Below, piece after piece: positions 19,456 to 27,918 of a DNA stretch of 64,000 bases. The translations under genes and the position numbers were made by a program. Positions within the stretch are counted from its first letter, which is position 1. Each line of letters begins with the position of its first letter. Origin of the DNA: F23-D06 sp947167635 (GTDB lineage Bacteria; Bacteroidota; Bacteroidia; Bacteroidales; WCHB1-69); assembly GCA_947167635.1 (NCBI GenBank), contig CAMVIT010000002.1:44143-108142 (forward strand), given 5' to 3'. Below the pieces are notes generated by a model. It ran no database searches. It saw nothing but the letters and a program-made list of their open reading frames with translations, and had not been told where the DNA came from.

Positions 19456-19463
19456 TATTTTCG
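19456..19463 (+). promoter_or_regulatory. -7 box for the methyltransferase gene
   Basis: TATTTTCG followed by C, 20 bases before a GTG start. It directly abuts the terminator of rplS. Confidence 0.65.
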
Positions 19464-19482
19464 CGGCCTAAAAAGATAACCC

Positions 19483-20274
19483 GTGGCACTACAGCAATCT
19501 TTCGAGAAATCAGGCAATTTCCTGTTCAGGTATCGTGGGCAGATCCCCATTCTCATCTTCCTTTTGGCGATTCCTATCCTTGTCTATAGCAACCCCGACC
19601 TCTACATGCGGCTCTTTGTGGGGCAGCGTCATGTCCTGCGCGTCATCCTTACGGTGGTGGCATTCCTGCTCTCTTTGTCGGGACTGGTATTGCGCGCCTA
19701 TACGGTTTGCACCACCCCAAAGGGCACTTCCGGCCGCAATACCGACAAGCAGGTTGCCAAACGCCTCAACACAGTCGGCATCTATTCTGTTGTCCGTCAC
19801 CCGCTGTACCTGGCCAATTATCTCATCTGGGCCGGCATCTTGGTCTTCACTATGAATATCTGGGCCTTTATCATCGTTTCTTTGGTGTATTGGCTTTACT
19901 ATGAACGCATCATGTACGCGGAGGAGGCCTACCTGCGCAGTCAATTTGGCGACGAGTTCGAGGCATGGGCCGACACCGTGCCCGCGTTCATCCCCCGATG
20001 GTCCCTTTTTCAGCGCGGTGAGATGGATTTCTCCTTCAAGACATTTCTCCGTCGCGAACATGCCACCCTCTATTCGACCATATTCTGTTATACCATAGCC
20101 GATTATCTGATGTTCGTGCTCTCGAATGTGCGCTTCCACGGCTATGTGGTCTCGCTGTCGGCATGGTTGCGCCCGTCGCTCTATATTTTGGCCGCCTGCA
20201 CGCTCCTTCTGATTGCAATACATGTCATCAAACACCATACCCATTGGCTCGACAGTGACGCTGCCAGAGATTGA
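19483..20274 (+). CDS. Lipid A phosphate methyltransferase-like / ICMT-family membrane enzyme
   Basis: A 263-residue integral membrane protein starting at GTG 19483. It has several hydrophobic segments and the methyltransferase signature RNTDKQVAKRLNTVGIYSVVRHPLYLANYLIWAGI, in which the RHPxYxxN motif binds S-adenosylmethionine. EEAYLRSQFGDEFEAWADTVPAFIP follows, as in isoprenylcysteine methyltransferase and PEMT families. Bacteria have no isoprenylated proteins, and the closest characterised relatives I know are lipid A phosphate methyltransferases such as Leptospira LmtA. The lipid A assignment is an inference. Confidence 0.7.
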   Translation: MALQQSFEKSGNFLFRYRGQIPILIFLLAIPILVYSNPDLYMRLFVGQRHVLRVILTVVAFLLSLSGLVLRAYTVCTTPKGTSGRNTDKQVAKRLNTVGIYSVVRHPLYLANYLIWAGILVFTMNIWAFIIVSLVYWLYYERIMYAEEAYLRSQFGDEFEAWADTVPAFIPRWSLFQRGEMDFSFKTFLRREHATLYSTIFCYTIADYLMFVLSNVRFHGYVVSLSAWLRPSLYILAACTLLLIAIHVIKHHTHWLDSDAARD

Positions 20275-20310
20275 AACTTGAATTATTAACCCATTAAAAC
20301 CATATTTACA

Positions 20311-20724
20311 ATGAACATTTCACACATTGAACACATCGGCATCGCCGTTAAAAGTCTGGAAGAATCCATCCCTTATTATGAGAACATTCTGGGACTCAAA
20401 TGCTACAACATTGAGGAGGTCGTTGACCAAAAGGTGAAGACGGCTTTTTTCAAGGTTGGACAGACCAAAATCGAATTGTTGGAGCCTACCTCTCCGGAAA
20501 GCACCATTGCCAAGTTCATTGAGAACCGTGGTGAAGGCATCCACCACTTGGCCTTTGCTGTGGACGACACGGCTTCCACCTTGCATGAACTGGCGGAGGA
20601 GGGGGTGCGCCTTATCGACAAGGAGCCGCGCGGCGGTGCCGAGCATTTGAAGATCGGATTCGCTCACCCGAAGGCCACCGGCGGCGTGCTGACCGAATTC
20701 TGCTGCCCCGACAAGGACGAATAG
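20311..20724 (+). CDS. mce: Methylmalonyl-CoA epimerase
   Basis: A 137-residue VOC-fold protein. It shows ISHIEHIGIAVKSLEESIPYYENILGL at the start (metal His and Gln/Glu positions), KTAFFKVGQTKIELLEPT, GEGIHHLAFAVDD and the C-terminal FAHPKATGGVLTEFC. It interconverts the R and S forms of methylmalonyl-CoA in the succinate-propionate pathway common in Bacteroidales. The mutase and carboxylase genes are not in this window. It lies 36 bases after the methyltransferase gene. Confidence 0.95.
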   Translation: MNISHIEHIGIAVKSLEESIPYYENILGLKCYNIEEVVDQKVKTAFFKVGQTKIELLEPTSPESTIAKFIENRGEGIHHLAFAVDDTASTLHELAEEGVRLIDKEPRGGAEHLKIGFAHPKATGGVLTEFCCPDKDE

Positions 20725-20742
20725 TCTCATAATTCTGTTGCA

Positions 20743-21687
20743 ATGAAAGAAAAGAATGCGTATCTCTCCACCTTGAAATGGGGTGCTGTGCTTGGTGTCA
20801 TGCTCGCGGCTTTCGAGCTGGTCAAGATGTTCGCCCGCCGCGTGGATTTCACCGGAGCCAAAATGCTTGACTTGGCTCTGATTATTGGATTCATACTCGT
20901 GCTCTATGCGGGCATCAAGGAGTTCAAGGAGTTGTATTCCGAACGTCTCTCTTTCGCAAAGGCTTTTCTCGGATGCCTCCTCATTTCCATTGTCGGTTCT
21001 GTGATCTTTTTCGGCTACTGCATGCTCCACTACGCCGTCATTGAGCCAAATGGCTTGGCTACGAAGTATGAGGTGGCCCTGGATAATTATCGGAAGGTCA
21101 TCGACAAAGACACCATCACGCAAGCCGAAATGAAAACCTATCTCAGCGAGGTGGAGAAGCTTTTCGCTGAAGAGAAGGAGACTTTTGCATGGCCGGACAC
21201 TGCCAGCGATGCCTTGAAGACCGATGCCGAAAAGGGATTTGGCATGATATACGACTTTTTCCTGCTCAAAATCACGGACAAGAGAGCCGTGGACACGGCC
21301 AACAACTACCAATTGGGGCATTTTGACCAATATGCGAGACGAACGCTGGTCGAAACCACGATGCTCTATATGGAGCAGAACGAAAGTCAGCTTTCCACGC
21401 CATTCGTGCAGCAGATGGTGCAGGATGTGAGTCGTCAGTTGGAAAAGTGCAGTCCGGTGGATGCGCGTTTTGCCCTGAACAAGGCCCATGTGCCGCATTA
21501 CGACAAGCCCGGCCGATATGCTGCTGTCGCCGCGCTCATGGACTTGCTCTACGGCATGTTTTTCGGTCTCTTTATTGCCATGTATCACTACACCTCCAAA
21601 AAGGCGCCTGAACCAGTGGAGGATGAGGAACTGATTACGGAAGATGAGAGTGTGGAGCATGTCAATCAAGATGATCCTGTGGAATAG
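20743..21687 (+). CDS. DUF4199 domain membrane protein
   Basis: A 314-residue protein with N-terminal membrane segments (KWGAVLGVMLAAFELVKMF; LALIIGFILVLYAGIKEFKEL; FLGCLLISIVGSVIFFGYCMLHY), a long soluble, helix-rich middle (about 115-260), a final membrane segment (AALMDLLYGMFFGLFIAMYHY) and an acidic tail. The pattern fits DUF4199, a Bacteroidetes family of unknown function. The soluble insert is longer than in most members I know. It starts 18 bases after mce. Confidence 0.75.
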   Translation: MKEKNAYLSTLKWGAVLGVMLAAFELVKMFARRVDFTGAKMLDLALIIGFILVLYAGIKEFKELYSERLSFAKAFLGCLLISIVGSVIFFGYCMLHYAVIEPNGLATKYEVALDNYRKVIDKDTITQAEMKTYLSEVEKLFAEEKETFAWPDTASDALKTDAEKGFGMIYDFFLLKITDKRAVDTANNYQLGHFDQYARRTLVETTMLYMEQNESQLSTPFVQQMVQDVSRQLEKCSPVDARFALNKAHVPHYDKPGRYAAVAALMDLLYGMFFGLFIAMYHYTSKKAPEPVEDEELITEDESVEHVNQDDPVE

Positions 21688-21701
21688 AACTACATTTTTT
21701 G

Positions 21702-21709
21702 TATTTTCG
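21702..21709 (+). promoter_or_regulatory. -7 box for the following hypothetical gene
   Basis: TATTTTCG followed by C, 25 bases before the ATG at 21735 and just after the end of the DUF4199 gene. Confidence 0.6.
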
Positions 21710-21734
21710 CAATCTAAATTTTTAAAGAAAGTAT

Positions 21735-22409
21735 ATGGATGATTCATTGTGTAACCTTCTGATTACCAAAGGACAACTAAAGCAAGACATCTTCGCCATC
21801 ACCTTGGAGACCATGCAGCTTTTCAAGGAATGTTCGAAAAATTTCGAGGATTTCTATCGTGTTAACTATGCGGATGACCATGAGGACATTCCCGTGCGTT
21901 ACGACAACAAGACTCAATACCAGTTCCAGCTGAAGTTCGCCGGCGATGTGCTGGTGTTCCTCATGCACAGCAACATTTTCGAGTTCTCGCGCGACCACGA
22001 AGTGATGCATACGCCGTATATCAAGGAGGACAAAACCCGTTCCTATTGCGGCATGATCCAGATTTTCAACTTCCTCGGCGACTCGTTCAAGTACAACCGT
22101 GTCAACGACCTTGGTTATATGATTGGACGTATCCTCATCAACAAGGAGGGTCATTATTACATCGAGGGCAAGCGTGAGCTGGCACAGGTGCTCAATAATT
22201 TTAGTGACAATAAAATCGACAAAGAATCTGTCAAGGAGATTCTCAAATCTGCGATAACTTACACGATAAACTTCGATTTATTGGTCCCGGATTACGAGGA
22301 AACGAAGATTATTTCGGTCAATGACATGCTTCAAATCGAGGACCAGAATAATATACGGACTGCTAAACGTCTGGGTTTCAGGTTTGAACAAGACAAATCG
22401 GGGGATTAA
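21735..22409 (+). CDS. Conserved-looking cytosolic protein of unknown function
   Basis: A 224-residue soluble protein with no signal peptide or membrane segment. I do not recognise a characterised domain. Visible features are a helical N-terminus (LCNLLITKGQLKQDIFAITLETMQLFKEC), a mixed strand region (YQFQLKFAGDVLVFLMHSNIFEF), RSYCGMIQIFNFLGDSFKYNRVNDLGYMIGRILIN and a C-terminal INFDLLVPDYEETKIISVNDM. The normal composition and own promoter argue that it is a real gene. Confidence 0.8.
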   Translation: MDDSLCNLLITKGQLKQDIFAITLETMQLFKECSKNFEDFYRVNYADDHEDIPVRYDNKTQYQFQLKFAGDVLVFLMHSNIFEFSRDHEVMHTPYIKEDKTRSYCGMIQIFNFLGDSFKYNRVNDLGYMIGRILINKEGHYYIEGKRELAQVLNNFSDNKIDKESVKEILKSAITYTINFDLLVPDYEETKIISVNDMLQIEDQNNIRTAKRLGFRFEQDKSGD

Positions 22410-22451
22410 TATTTTTTATGCTTCAAAAATTGGAGCGAAACAAAAAAAGTG

Positions 22452-22459
22452 TATTTTTG
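22452..22459 (+). promoter_or_regulatory. -33/-7 promoter for tRNA-Glu
   Basis: A TTG lies 19 bases upstream of TATTTTTG, matching the full Bacteroidetes promoter spacing. It drives the tRNA 23 bases downstream. Confidence 0.75.
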
Positions 22460-22482
22460 CAGCGTCAAATAATGACAGTCTT

Positions 22483-22554
22483 GGCGAGTTCGTATAACGG
22501 CTAGTACACAAGATTTTCATTCTTGCAATAGGAGTTCGATTCTCCTACTCGCTA
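22483..22554 (+). tRNA. tRNA-Glu (anticodon TTC)
   Basis: A cloverleaf can be drawn. The acceptor arm GGCGAGT pairs with ACTCGCT (first pair G-T). The anticodon stem CAAGA/TCTTG encloses the loop TTTTCAT with anticodon TTC. The T arm is AGGAG-TTCGATT-CTCCT. CCA is not encoded. Confidence 0.93.
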
Positions 22555-22557
22555 CAA

Positions 22558-22600
22558 AAGAGGTGCCTTTTGCTGTACAACAGAAAATGGCACTTTTTTT
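22558..22600 (+). terminator. Terminator of tRNA-Glu
   Basis: GTGCC and GGCAC close a long hairpin that continues with TTTT/AAAA and CTGT/ACAG pairs, followed by seven T. Confidence 0.8.
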
Positions 22601-22717
22601 ATGCCATCGCGACAAAAAAGCGACAAGTCATAGACACTTTCTTGTTGAACAACAACAGAGCTGTAGCTTTCATTGAGTCTGGATGTCGTATTGTGCAAAG
22701 TGTCTGCTGAACAACTG

Positions 22718-24550
22718 CTAACGGCGCATCAGTTGCATGATATTGCCATCCTTGTAATAGATGTCCTCGCGATATTGGATGCTGCCGTCGTCGCCCATAA
22801 AACAGGTGAAGTACTCAATGTATAATGGCATTGTCTTCTTGAGTTGGATGGTGCTGGGGCGGAGTTCGCGATAGAATTGTTTCTCTCGATCCGAAAGTTT
22901 ATCGTAGTATTCTTGTTCCTTTTCAAGTTTTTTTTCCAAATATTTCTCACCATCTTCCGTTGTGGGGGCATTGCCCAGAATGATGCTGATCTCCTCCAGC
23001 CTCTTTTCATCGAAGTCGTTGATGGCATAGAGCACAGCGGCAAGGTCCATGGGGTTTTCGACGCGAATGCAGCCGTGGCTCAAAGCCCGCACCCGGCGTT
23101 TGAAAGCTCCTTTGTTGTTGGTGTCGTGCAGATAGACGGATTCTGTGTTGGGAAAATCGAACTTGATGCGTCCCAGGGCGTTGTGTCGTCCGGAGGTCTG
23201 CCGCAACCGATAGGGGATGTTGCCAGGGTTCACCTTGGTCCAGTCTATGGAGTCCGGGGTCACGTAGCTGCCGGTACGCGAATCGATAATATAGAGCTTC
23301 TCTCGGTTGACCACAGCCGTGTTGCTCTTGCAAAGTTTATGGTAGTATTCGTTTTTAATGATGTCGTATGGAATCCGCCATTCTGGATTGAGCACAATAC
23401 GGTTAATTCGGCTGAAGAGCAGCGGCGACTCGGCCTTGTATGCGCTGACGAGGCCTCTTTTGGTGCGCGCGGGGTTCTTGGCGGGATCCTGCGTGCGGCC
23501 GCAGCAAATGCGTGTTCTGAAGGCCACGGTGTCCTCCACAATCGCCTTCAGTGTGAAATCGGGAATGTTCACCGCGATATAGGTGTGGCCCTTTTCGGGA
23601 TCGACATGCCAGCGCAGGCGCTCCATGTTGGCGGCCAGTTTGTCAAGATAATAGGCGATGGGCCGGTTGAGTTTGCGAACTGTTTCTCCGCCCAAGCTGT
23701 CGCACTCGGGGATGGCGTTGTGACGGCGGAAGAGGTTGATGCCCGCCAACAGTGAGTCGGTGAGACGGTCCGTGACGGTGAAGTCGGCAGGCAGCTCGCC
23801 CGTGAGCATGAGTCGCCGGCACACCTCTTGCAAAGCCGCGTTACGCTGTCCTTTGCGAATCGTTGGCATGGCGATTTCGGCGAGAACGCTGTCCTTGAGC
23901 GGATAAAGTCGCAGCAACTCCGCCTGCAAGTGCTTGTATTCTGGATTTTCCGGTTCGTTTTCGTGAATGGTGGACGGAAACTGTTTCATCCGCTCCATTG
24001 TGGAATATCGGAATTCGTTGTCCGGCTTCAGACTTTTCATCAGCCACTTGCCGCCATTGGCCATGACAGGGTCTGTGGCCCCGTAGTGCAAGGCGCAAAC
24101 ATACTTGAGATACGCCTCGGAGAGGTGCATTTCCAAGTCAAAGAGCGTGTCGAGCAAGGTTGAGTCATTGGCGACTTGGTGGCTTTTTAGCAGGTTGACT
24201 GTGCGGTCTATGGCAGGGCGAAGGAGAAACGTGTCGGGAATGCCATGCTCGTAGGAGCGTCCCAACAGCTGCATAAGTGTGTCAATGCGGGCTTCCTGCA
24301 CGCCACGCGCTGTCCAGTATGGCTCGCAAGCATGTGTCTGATAATAGTGTTGCAAAGCGTCCGCATAGACGAGACTGCTGTCCATGGCATCCACTCTTCG
24401 CGCGAAATGTTCCGCATACGACTTTGCGGAGAAGGCTGTGTAATGCGAGAACCAATGCGGTGCGCGCTCTGTGCCAATGGTTTTGTTGTGGCAGGAGGAG
24501 CCAAGCAGAATGGTGAAGCACAAAAACAGTACGTTAAAGAATCGAGCCAT
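22718..24550 (-). CDS. YcbB-type L,D-transpeptidase lipoprotein
   Basis: About 610 residues starting at ATG 24550 with a lipobox (ILLGSSCHNK). An N-terminal scaffold and peptidoglycan-binding-like helical region (about 30-300) precedes the YkuD catalytic domain. The motif is RVRALSHGCIRVENPMDLA, with the catalytic Cys in SHGCIR and His just before it, preceded by PEKGHTYIAVNIPDFTLKAIV. It forms 3-3 cross-links or attaches lipoproteins to peptidoglycan in the periplasm. It has its own promoter, which overlaps the batD terminator. Confidence 0.9.
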   Translation of the reverse strand: MARFFNVLFLCFTILLGSSCHNKTIGTERAPHWFSHYTAFSAKSYAEHFARRVDAMDSSLVYADALQHYYQTHACEPYWTARGVQEARIDTLMQLLGRSYEHGIPDTFLLRPAIDRTVNLLKSHQVANDSTLLDTLFDLEMHLSEAYLKYVCALHYGATDPVMANGGKWLMKSLKPDNEFRYSTMERMKQFPSTIHENEPENPEYKHLQAELLRLYPLKDSVLAEIAMPTIRKGQRNAALQEVCRRLMLTGELPADFTVTDRLTDSLLAGINLFRRHNAIPECDSLGGETVRKLNRPIAYYLDKLAANMERLRWHVDPEKGHTYIAVNIPDFTLKAIVEDTVAFRTRICCGRTQDPAKNPARTKRGLVSAYKAESPLLFSRINRIVLNPEWRIPYDIIKNEYYHKLCKSNTAVVNREKLYIIDSRTGSYVTPDSIDWTKVNPGNIPYRLRQTSGRHNALGRIKFDFPNTESVYLHDTNNKGAFKRRVRALSHGCIRVENPMDLAAVLYAINDFDEKRLEEISIILGNAPTTEDGEKYLEKKLEKEQEYYDKLSDREKQFYRELRPSTIQLKKTMPLYIEYFTCFMGDDGSIQYREDIYYKDGNIMQLMRR

Positions 24551-24571
24551 GTTGTATGGGGTTGCAGGGTG

Positions 24572-24579
24572 CAAAGATA
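24572..24579 (-). promoter_or_regulatory. -7 box for the L,D-transpeptidase gene
   Basis: TATCTTTG followed by C on the minus strand, 22 bases upstream of the ATG at 24550, which supports that start. Confidence 0.65.
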
Positions 24580-24581
24580 CA

Positions 24582-24622
24582 AAAAATAGCGCACCATTGA
24601 CTATAAGGGTACGCTATTTGCA
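24582..24622 (-). terminator. batD terminator
   Basis: On the minus strand AAATAGCG and CGCTATTT form a stem followed by a T run, and the T run leads into the next promoter. Confidence 0.7.
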
Positions 24623-24637
24623 TAATGTGTTTTATTA

Positions 24638-26041
24638 TTATATTTTGTAGGTTTTGGCGGGCTTTCGTCCCTTATCGGGCTTCTCCGACGGATACTCCTG
24701 CTGTCGGGCAGGCGACACTGTGATTTGGTAGTCTTGTGAAGAGATGGTCTTGTAACTGCCGCTGTCATAGTCGTAATATTGATATGAGGCTCCTGGAATG
24801 AGAAACGTTCCTTCCGAACGCGGAATGATGGTGTATTTGAATGTCTTTGAACCGCTTACAATATCCCCCTTGGCGGAGATGTTGCTTGTAACCTTGGGGT
24901 AGGTGATGTCGCAGTCGGCGGGGAAGTTTATCTGAAGGTCATCGGCACTGATGTGGTGCAAGTTTCCGGTTCCGGAGAAGGTGACCGTTAGAACAACAGG
25001 CTCGTTGGCATGTACGTCGGTCTTGTTGAGGGAGGAGCTCACGGTGAAGTTGCCTACCACCTCGGTCTTCGTGCTGCGCGCATTGGGCAAGCTCTTCACT
25101 TTGACGGTGATGTCATTGGAGGTGAGCGTAATATTTTGTCCCTTATAGGTGGTGTAAGTGCCCCAGAAAGGATCGCGTCGGGTCGTGGGCACCTTGATGA
25201 GCAAGGTGAGGTTTATTTTCGGAATGGTGATTTTTCCTGTCTTGGTGGGGTAGAACGCTGTTTGCTTGATGGTGTACACCGAGTAGGTCTTGCCGTTGAC
25301 ACTTTCGGTGCCTTCGTCCCGATATTTCAACTCCAGGCCGTTGCTCCAAAACGCATCCGTCGGTTCAAAGACGGCACGTTCAATGGAGTAACCCTGTTTT
25401 TGATCCCGGACATAGAGTTTGTGCGTCACCACAATGGCTTCTCCTTGATAGGCCTCCAGGCTGCTGCTGGTAGCCTTGACGAAGAAGTCCTCCTTGTTTA
25501 CTCGAGCGTCAGATTCCGTTTTGTTACCTTTGGACTTTGGCTGGGGTTGTTCTTCAGGCATGGTGCGCGGGGAGAAGAAATCGGACCAGTTCGGCATCTC
25601 AAACTGGAACCAATTGTCAGTCTGTTCGTTTTCGGGCTGCGTTTTCGGGGTCTTGACCACGCTCACAGCAACGGGGTTGCTTTTCACTACACGACCGTCA
25701 ATGGAAATCGTGACGCCGGGGATGTTGAATGAGCCCTCCTTGTTGCCTACGAGGTAGTAGGTATATGTATAGGTGGTGTTCTGTTCCACCGTGCCGTTCG
25801 TGACGGAGATGGAAGTGCTTGTACCGATGTTGGGTCCACTGACCAACTCGAATTTGCCGAAATCGTAAGAGAGCACTTCACCTTGGGACGTCGTCGAAAC
25901 CGTATATTTGAATTGTCGTCCCACAGCCACTTCCGCCGGCGCTTTGGCGGTACAGTCCGTCTCTACCTGGGCCCAAAGAGCAGTGTGCATGGACGAGACA
26001 AAGGAGAACAGGGGTATTAGGAACAAAATAATTCTTCTCAT
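24638..26041 (-). CDS. batD: BatD family protein
   Basis: A 467-residue exported protein (signal peptide ending TALWAQ). It contains repeated Ig-like BatD modules: VGRQFKYTVSTTSQGEVLSYDFGKFELVSGPN, NIPGVTISIDGRVVKSNPVAVSV, EAYQGEAIVVTHKLYVRD and FTVSSSLNKTDVHANEPVVLTVTFSGTGNLHHISADDLQINFP. BatD usually belongs to bat (aerotolerance) operons with MoxR and VWA proteins. Here batA, batB, batC and batE are all absent, so this is an isolated copy. It has no C-terminal membrane segment, so it is likely periplasmic. Confidence 0.87.
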   Translation of the reverse strand: MRRIILFLIPLFSFVSSMHTALWAQVETDCTAKAPAEVAVGRQFKYTVSTTSQGEVLSYDFGKFELVSGPNIGTSTSISVTNGTVEQNTTYTYTYYLVGNKEGSFNIPGVTISIDGRVVKSNPVAVSVVKTPKTQPENEQTDNWFQFEMPNWSDFFSPRTMPEEQPQPKSKGNKTESDARVNKEDFFVKATSSSLEAYQGEAIVVTHKLYVRDQKQGYSIERAVFEPTDAFWSNGLELKYRDEGTESVNGKTYSVYTIKQTAFYPTKTGKITIPKINLTLLIKVPTTRRDPFWGTYTTYKGQNITLTSNDITVKVKSLPNARSTKTEVVGNFTVSSSLNKTDVHANEPVVLTVTFSGTGNLHHISADDLQINFPADCDITYPKVTSNISAKGDIVSGSKTFKYTIIPRSEGTFLIPGASYQYYDYDSGSYKTISSQDYQITVSPARQQEYPSEKPDKGRKPAKTYKI

Positions 26042-26097
26042 GATTTTTCGTTTTAGAATAGCGATGTCCTAACGTATTATAGTGACAAATATTGTAT

Positions 26098-26131
26098 GAA
26101 AAAAGCGGGAAAGCTTGTGAGCATTTCCCGC
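26098..26131 (-). terminator. pepE operon terminator
   Basis: GCGGGAAA/TTTCCCGC stem with an 11-base loop, followed by a T run on the minus strand. It ends the hdrB-to-pepE run. Confidence 0.8.
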
Positions 26132-26142
26132 TTGCAGGTTTC

Positions 26143-26895
26143 TTATTTCAAATCGAACTCAAACGTGTCGCCCGGTTTCTTTTCCGCAGGCTTCTTTCCA
26201 TAGCGCAGCACAATCATCTTGCGGGTGCCGCGCAGTGTGATACGCTCGTGGTCGATCCAGAGGGCGGTGCCTTCGCGCAGGCCGGCCACCGTGCGCTCCT
26301 GGTTAACCGCCAAATACTCGTTGATGCGAATCTGGCGGGTTTCGCCGCCGTGACGAATGGCATCGTTGATTTTCTCCGGATATGGGTCGATGTAGTGCGG
26401 GTTGATCTGGAAAGGCACCAGATCGAGGCATTTGAAGCTCTCGGGCATCACAATGGGCATGTCGTTGGTGGTGCAGAGAGTGGGGCAAGCCACGTTGGAG
26501 CCGGCGCTCCAGCCGATGTACGGCGTGCCCTCCATCACTTTGCGGCGGATCGGCTCGATGAGTTTGTTGCGGTGCAACTCGGCCACCAAATGGAATGTGT
26601 TGCCGCCACCGACCACGATAATGTCGGCCTTCTCAATGACCTTGGCGGGGTCTTTGGCAGCATGGACGGAATTGATTTTCTTGCCGAATTGCTTGAACAC
26701 GTTCTGCACGCGCTCCGCATAGGCGTCGTAGCTGGCGGGATAGACCTTCCCGGCCACGTCCACGCCGGCGTAGGGTATGAAGGCCACGTTTTTGCCCATG
26801 CCCTGCATGAATTCCTCCAATAGCGGTTGACACCAACCTAAATAGGGTTCCTTGTAATTTGTGGAATTGCTGATTAGTAATAGTTTCATATCCAT
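26143..26895 (-). CDS. pepE: Peptidase E (Asp-dipeptidase, S51)
   Basis: A 250-residue cytosolic peptidase that hydrolyses Asp-X dipeptides. It shows KLLLISNSTNYKEPYLGWCQPLLEEF at the start, DIIVVGGGNTFHLVAELHRNKL, and the nucleophile elbow TPYIGWSAGSNVACPTLCTTNDMP with the catalytic Ser. A second in-frame ATG at 26889 fits the family start slightly better. It is the last gene of the operon. Confidence 0.92.
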   Translation of the reverse strand: MDMKLLLISNSTNYKEPYLGWCQPLLEEFMQGMGKNVAFIPYAGVDVAGKVYPASYDAYAERVQNVFKQFGKKINSVHAAKDPAKVIEKADIIVVGGGNTFHLVAELHRNKLIEPIRRKVMEGTPYIGWSAGSNVACPTLCTTNDMPIVMPESFKCLDLVPFQINPHYIDPYPEKINDAIRHGGETRQIRINEYLAVNQERTVAGLREGTALWIDHERITLRGTRKMIVLRYGKKPAEKKPGDTFEFDLK

Positions 26896-26941
26896 TAAAT
26901 TTAAAGTGAATAATTTCGGAAATGAGGATCTGCATAGGAGC

Positions 26942-27817
26942 TTAATCCTTTAATTGCGCCAACCGCTCCACCACATACGGCCTGTCTTCCTTGTAGGTCA
27001 CACCAAACCATTCGGCATCGCAGTGCAGCACTTTGACGCGGGCCTTGCCTTGTGTCATGAGGGTGGCAATAACGTTGGGGATAGGATACTCTGCCGTGAT
27101 GTTGTCCTGATTCTCTTTCAGGAACTCGACAAAATGTTCCTGCAAGGCGTTGAAGAAATCAGGCGTGAAGCCCCAGAAATTCATGGAGACGGGCTCGTCG
27201 CCGACAAAGCGGTTGTATAGTCCTTCTTCAATATTTTCAATGCCGTTTTCGGTATAGCCAATCTTGTGGTTCTCCACGATGGCGGTCAGGAAATCCTGGC
27301 CGTCGGTGCGGCATACGCCACGGGAGACGGTGCCGTTACGCGAAAGCGTCTTGTCGAGACGATAACCCACCATTGAGTAGGTCGGGGGCACGGCCGGGGT
27401 GCTGTCGCGCAGGAAGTCAGCCATCACCTCAAATGCCTGCCGGCCGTAGAAGTCGTCGGCGTTGATGACGGTGAAAGGCTCATGGATGGCATCGCGCGCC
27501 ACCAAGATGGCATGCGCCGTGCCGTAAGGTTTCTTGCGCTCAGGATTGGCCACAAAGCCCTCCGGCAGCAAATCAAGCTCCTGAAAAACATATTGCACGG
27601 CTATCTTATCGACGTAGCGGGGTAAGATATGCTGTTTGAAATCCTCTTCCATGGATCGGCGAATGACGAAGACCACTTTGCCGAAACCGCTCTCCAAGGC
27701 GTAGCGGACTGAATAGTCCATGATGGTCTCACCATTGGGTCCCATCGGATCCAATTGCTTGAGTCCACCGTAACGACTGCCCATGCCGGCAGCCAAAATT
27801 AATAATGTAGGGGTCAT
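26942..27817 (-). CDS. Sugar-phosphate nucleotidyltransferase family protein
   Basis: A 291-residue protein with the GT-A-like nucleotidyltransferase signature LAAGMGSRYGGLKQLDPMGPNGETIMDYSVRYAL, the metal-binding FTVINADDFYGRQAFE and KPYGTAHAILVARDAI. It should join a sugar 1-phosphate to a nucleotide, but the sugar and nucleotide cannot be read from the sequence. It lies between murL and pepE, so a role in cell-wall sugar or peptidoglycan recycling is possible but unproven. Confidence 0.8.
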   Translation of the reverse strand: MTPTLLILAAGMGSRYGGLKQLDPMGPNGETIMDYSVRYALESGFGKVVFVIRRSMEEDFKQHILPRYVDKIAVQYVFQELDLLPEGFVANPERKKPYGTAHAILVARDAIHEPFTVINADDFYGRQAFEVMADFLRDSTPAVPPTYSMVGYRLDKTLSRNGTVSRGVCRTDGQDFLTAIVENHKIGYTENGIENIEEGLYNRFVGDEPVSMNFWGFTPDFFNALQEHFVEFLKENQDNITAEYPIPNVIATLMTQGKARVKVLHCDAEWFGVTYKEDRPYVVERLAQLKD

Positions 27818-27825
27818 ATTGGTGG

Positions 27826-27916
27826 TTGGTATTTGGTATTTGGTATTTGGTATTTAGTGATTAGTGATCAGTGATCGGTCATTAACTCTTAACTTTTAAC
27901 TCATAACTCTTAACTC
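27826..27916. repeat. Thirteen contiguous heptamers
   Basis: The array reads in unbroken 7-base phase: four TTGGTAT, then TTAGTGA twice, TCAGTGA and TCGGTCA, then TTAACTC, TTAACTT, TTAACTC, ATAACTC and TTAACTC. It starts nine bases after the start codon of the nucleotidyltransferase gene (reading the minus strand) and ends two bases from the murL stop. It fills the whole intergenic space of the operon. Confidence 0.9.
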
Positions 27917-27918
27917 TT

